Of a DNA stretch of 5,001 bases, positions 4,134 to 5,001 are shown in pieces. The stretch spans positions 1 through 5,001 of the forward strand of contig JAHFPE010000077.1 in NCBI GenBank assembly GCA_023261345.1. Reading direction: 5' to 3'. Both the position numbers and the translations under genes were made by a program. Source of the DNA: Candidatus Woesearchaeota archaeon. GTDB taxonomy: Archaea > Nanobdellota > Nanobdellia > Woesearchaeales > ARS49. Below the pieces are notes generated by a model. The model saw nothing but the letters and a program-made list of their open reading frames with translations. It was not told where the DNA came from and searched no databases. Numbering within the stretch: the first letter of the stretch is position 1; every line of letters starts with the position of its first letter.

Positions 4134-5001
4134 ATGCAAAAGGATAGTCAGTTAATGAAACCATGGATTGTCTCTTATGCGCCAAAAAATTCGAGCAATA
4201 TTCCACAGCCTGCAATTCGTCAACTTGCAGAATTCCTTTCAAATTTTGGCAAGACAAAGGGAAAAGGGAAAAAAGCAGTATTGCTCCACGGACCCTCAGG
4301 AACATGTAAGACTGTTGCAGTTCACTGCCTTGCAAAAGAAATGAATGTAGAATTAGTTGAAGTAAATGCGTCTGACTCACGAAATGCAGAGCAGATCGAG
4401 CAGAGACTAGGAAGCGCTCTACATCAACGAAGCCTTTTTTACGAGAGCAAAGTAGTTCTTGTAGATGAAGTAGACGGAGTATCAGGACAAAAAGATCGAG
4501 GAGGAATTACCACGCTTGCTGCACTACTCAAAGACACAACATTTCCCGTAATTATGACGTGTAATGATCCATGGGATGACAAACTTTCGCCTCTAAGAAA
4601 ACTATCTTTTCTCATTGAGTTTGCCCAGATTTCACCAGCAGAGGTCTATAGAATACTTCAAGAAATCGTGCAAAAAGAAAACGTGCAATTCGATGAACTA
4701 GCACTAAAATCATTAAGCAGAAGATGCGCAGGAGACCTACGCGGAGCAATCATAGACTTGCAATCGCTTGCAGCTTCTGGAGCAATCACTCGCGAAATCG
4801 TTGATCAACTTGGAGAAAGAGACAAAGAGGAAGATATGACACTAGCCCTACCTCGCGTCCTACGACACACTGACCTTGCAGTTACGCGCGATGCGTTTAG
4901 TCATGTTGATGAAAACCTTGATGAAGCATTCTTTTGGCTTGAAGAAAACATGCCACGAGAATACACAACAGCAACTGCAAGAAACAACGCATGGGAATAC
5001 C
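4134..5001 (+). CDS. rfcL: Replication factor C large subunit (5' part)
   Basis: This is the AAA+ large subunit of the archaeal clamp loader, which with RFC-S opens and loads the PCNA ring at primer ends. Counting from the Met at 4155: an N-terminal WIVSYAPK replaces the usual W-x-x-KYRPK; Walker A GPSGTCKT is at 46-53; VNASD at 70-74; Walker B VDEVDG at 103-108, the large-subunit form; sensor 1 TCNDPW at 135-140; and sensor 2 GDLRGAIIDLQ at 193-203. There is no SRC arginine finger, as normal for this subunit. Two starts compete. 4134 fits the TATA box (leaderless, seven extra residues). 4155 fits the family N-terminus, with only a weak AAGGAT upstream. The frame stays open for 289 codons to the window edge, so the collar domain and PCNA-binding C-terminus are missing. 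The Walker A Gly before Lys is Cys, which is unusual. Confidence 0.96.
   Translation, partial: MQKDSQLMKPWIVSYAPKNSSNIPQPAIRQLAEFLSNFGKTKGKGKKAVLLHGPSGTCKTVAVHCLAKEMNVELVEVNASDSRNAEQIEQRLGSALHQRSLFYESKVVLVDEVDGVSGQKDRGGITTLAALLKDTTFPVIMTCNDPWDDKLSPLRKLSFLIEFAQISPAEVYRILQEIVQKENVQFDELALKSLSRRCAGDLRGAIIDLQSLAASGAITREIVDQLGERDKEEDMTLALPRVLRHTDLAVTRDAFSHVDENLDEAFFWLEENMPREYTTATARNNAWEY

Overview
The window comes from an archaeal chromosome. Three features show this: an archaeal-type uS15 ribosomal protein of about 150 residues with the MxKMHSRKKG start, the large subunit of replication factor C (clamp loader), and TATA boxes placed 25-27 nt before start codons, with no bacterial -35/-10 promoters. 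The moderately AT-rich base composition, small genes and a Cys-rich surface lipoprotein would suit a DPANN lineage such as Woesearchaeota or Pacearchaeota. That placement is inference only.

Layout, left to right: a tRNA-Gln(CUG) gene with its own TATA box (1-109); a leaderless S51/peptidase E-like hydrolase (+, 211-858); a convergent intergenic stretch with a long hairpin (859-1102); ribosomal protein uS15 (-, 1103-1558), the only gene here with a clear Shine-Dalgarno site; a 587-bp gene-poor stretch (1559-2145) with a candidate S15 leader hairpin, a short dispersed repeat, a very GC-rich hairpin and a CGAC-rich repeat array; a Cys-rich lipoprotein (+, 2146-2928); a winged-helix DNA-binding protein (-, 2944-3327), convergent with the lipoprotein gene; a HAD-family phosphatase (+, 3426-4028), divergent from the winged-helix gene across 98 bp that hold both TATA boxes; and the 5' part of rfcL (+, from 4134), running off the right edge.

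The genes look individually transcribed and do not form one pathway. They cover translation (tRNA, uS15), replication (RFC-L), catabolic or housekeeping hydrolases (S51, HAD), a cell-surface protein and one regulator. No mobile element, CRISPR array or defence system is visible.

The points most worth a second look are the 1743-1966 repeat and hairpin island, which no coding model explains well, and the RFC-L P-loop, where the usual Gly before the catalytic Lys is Cys.
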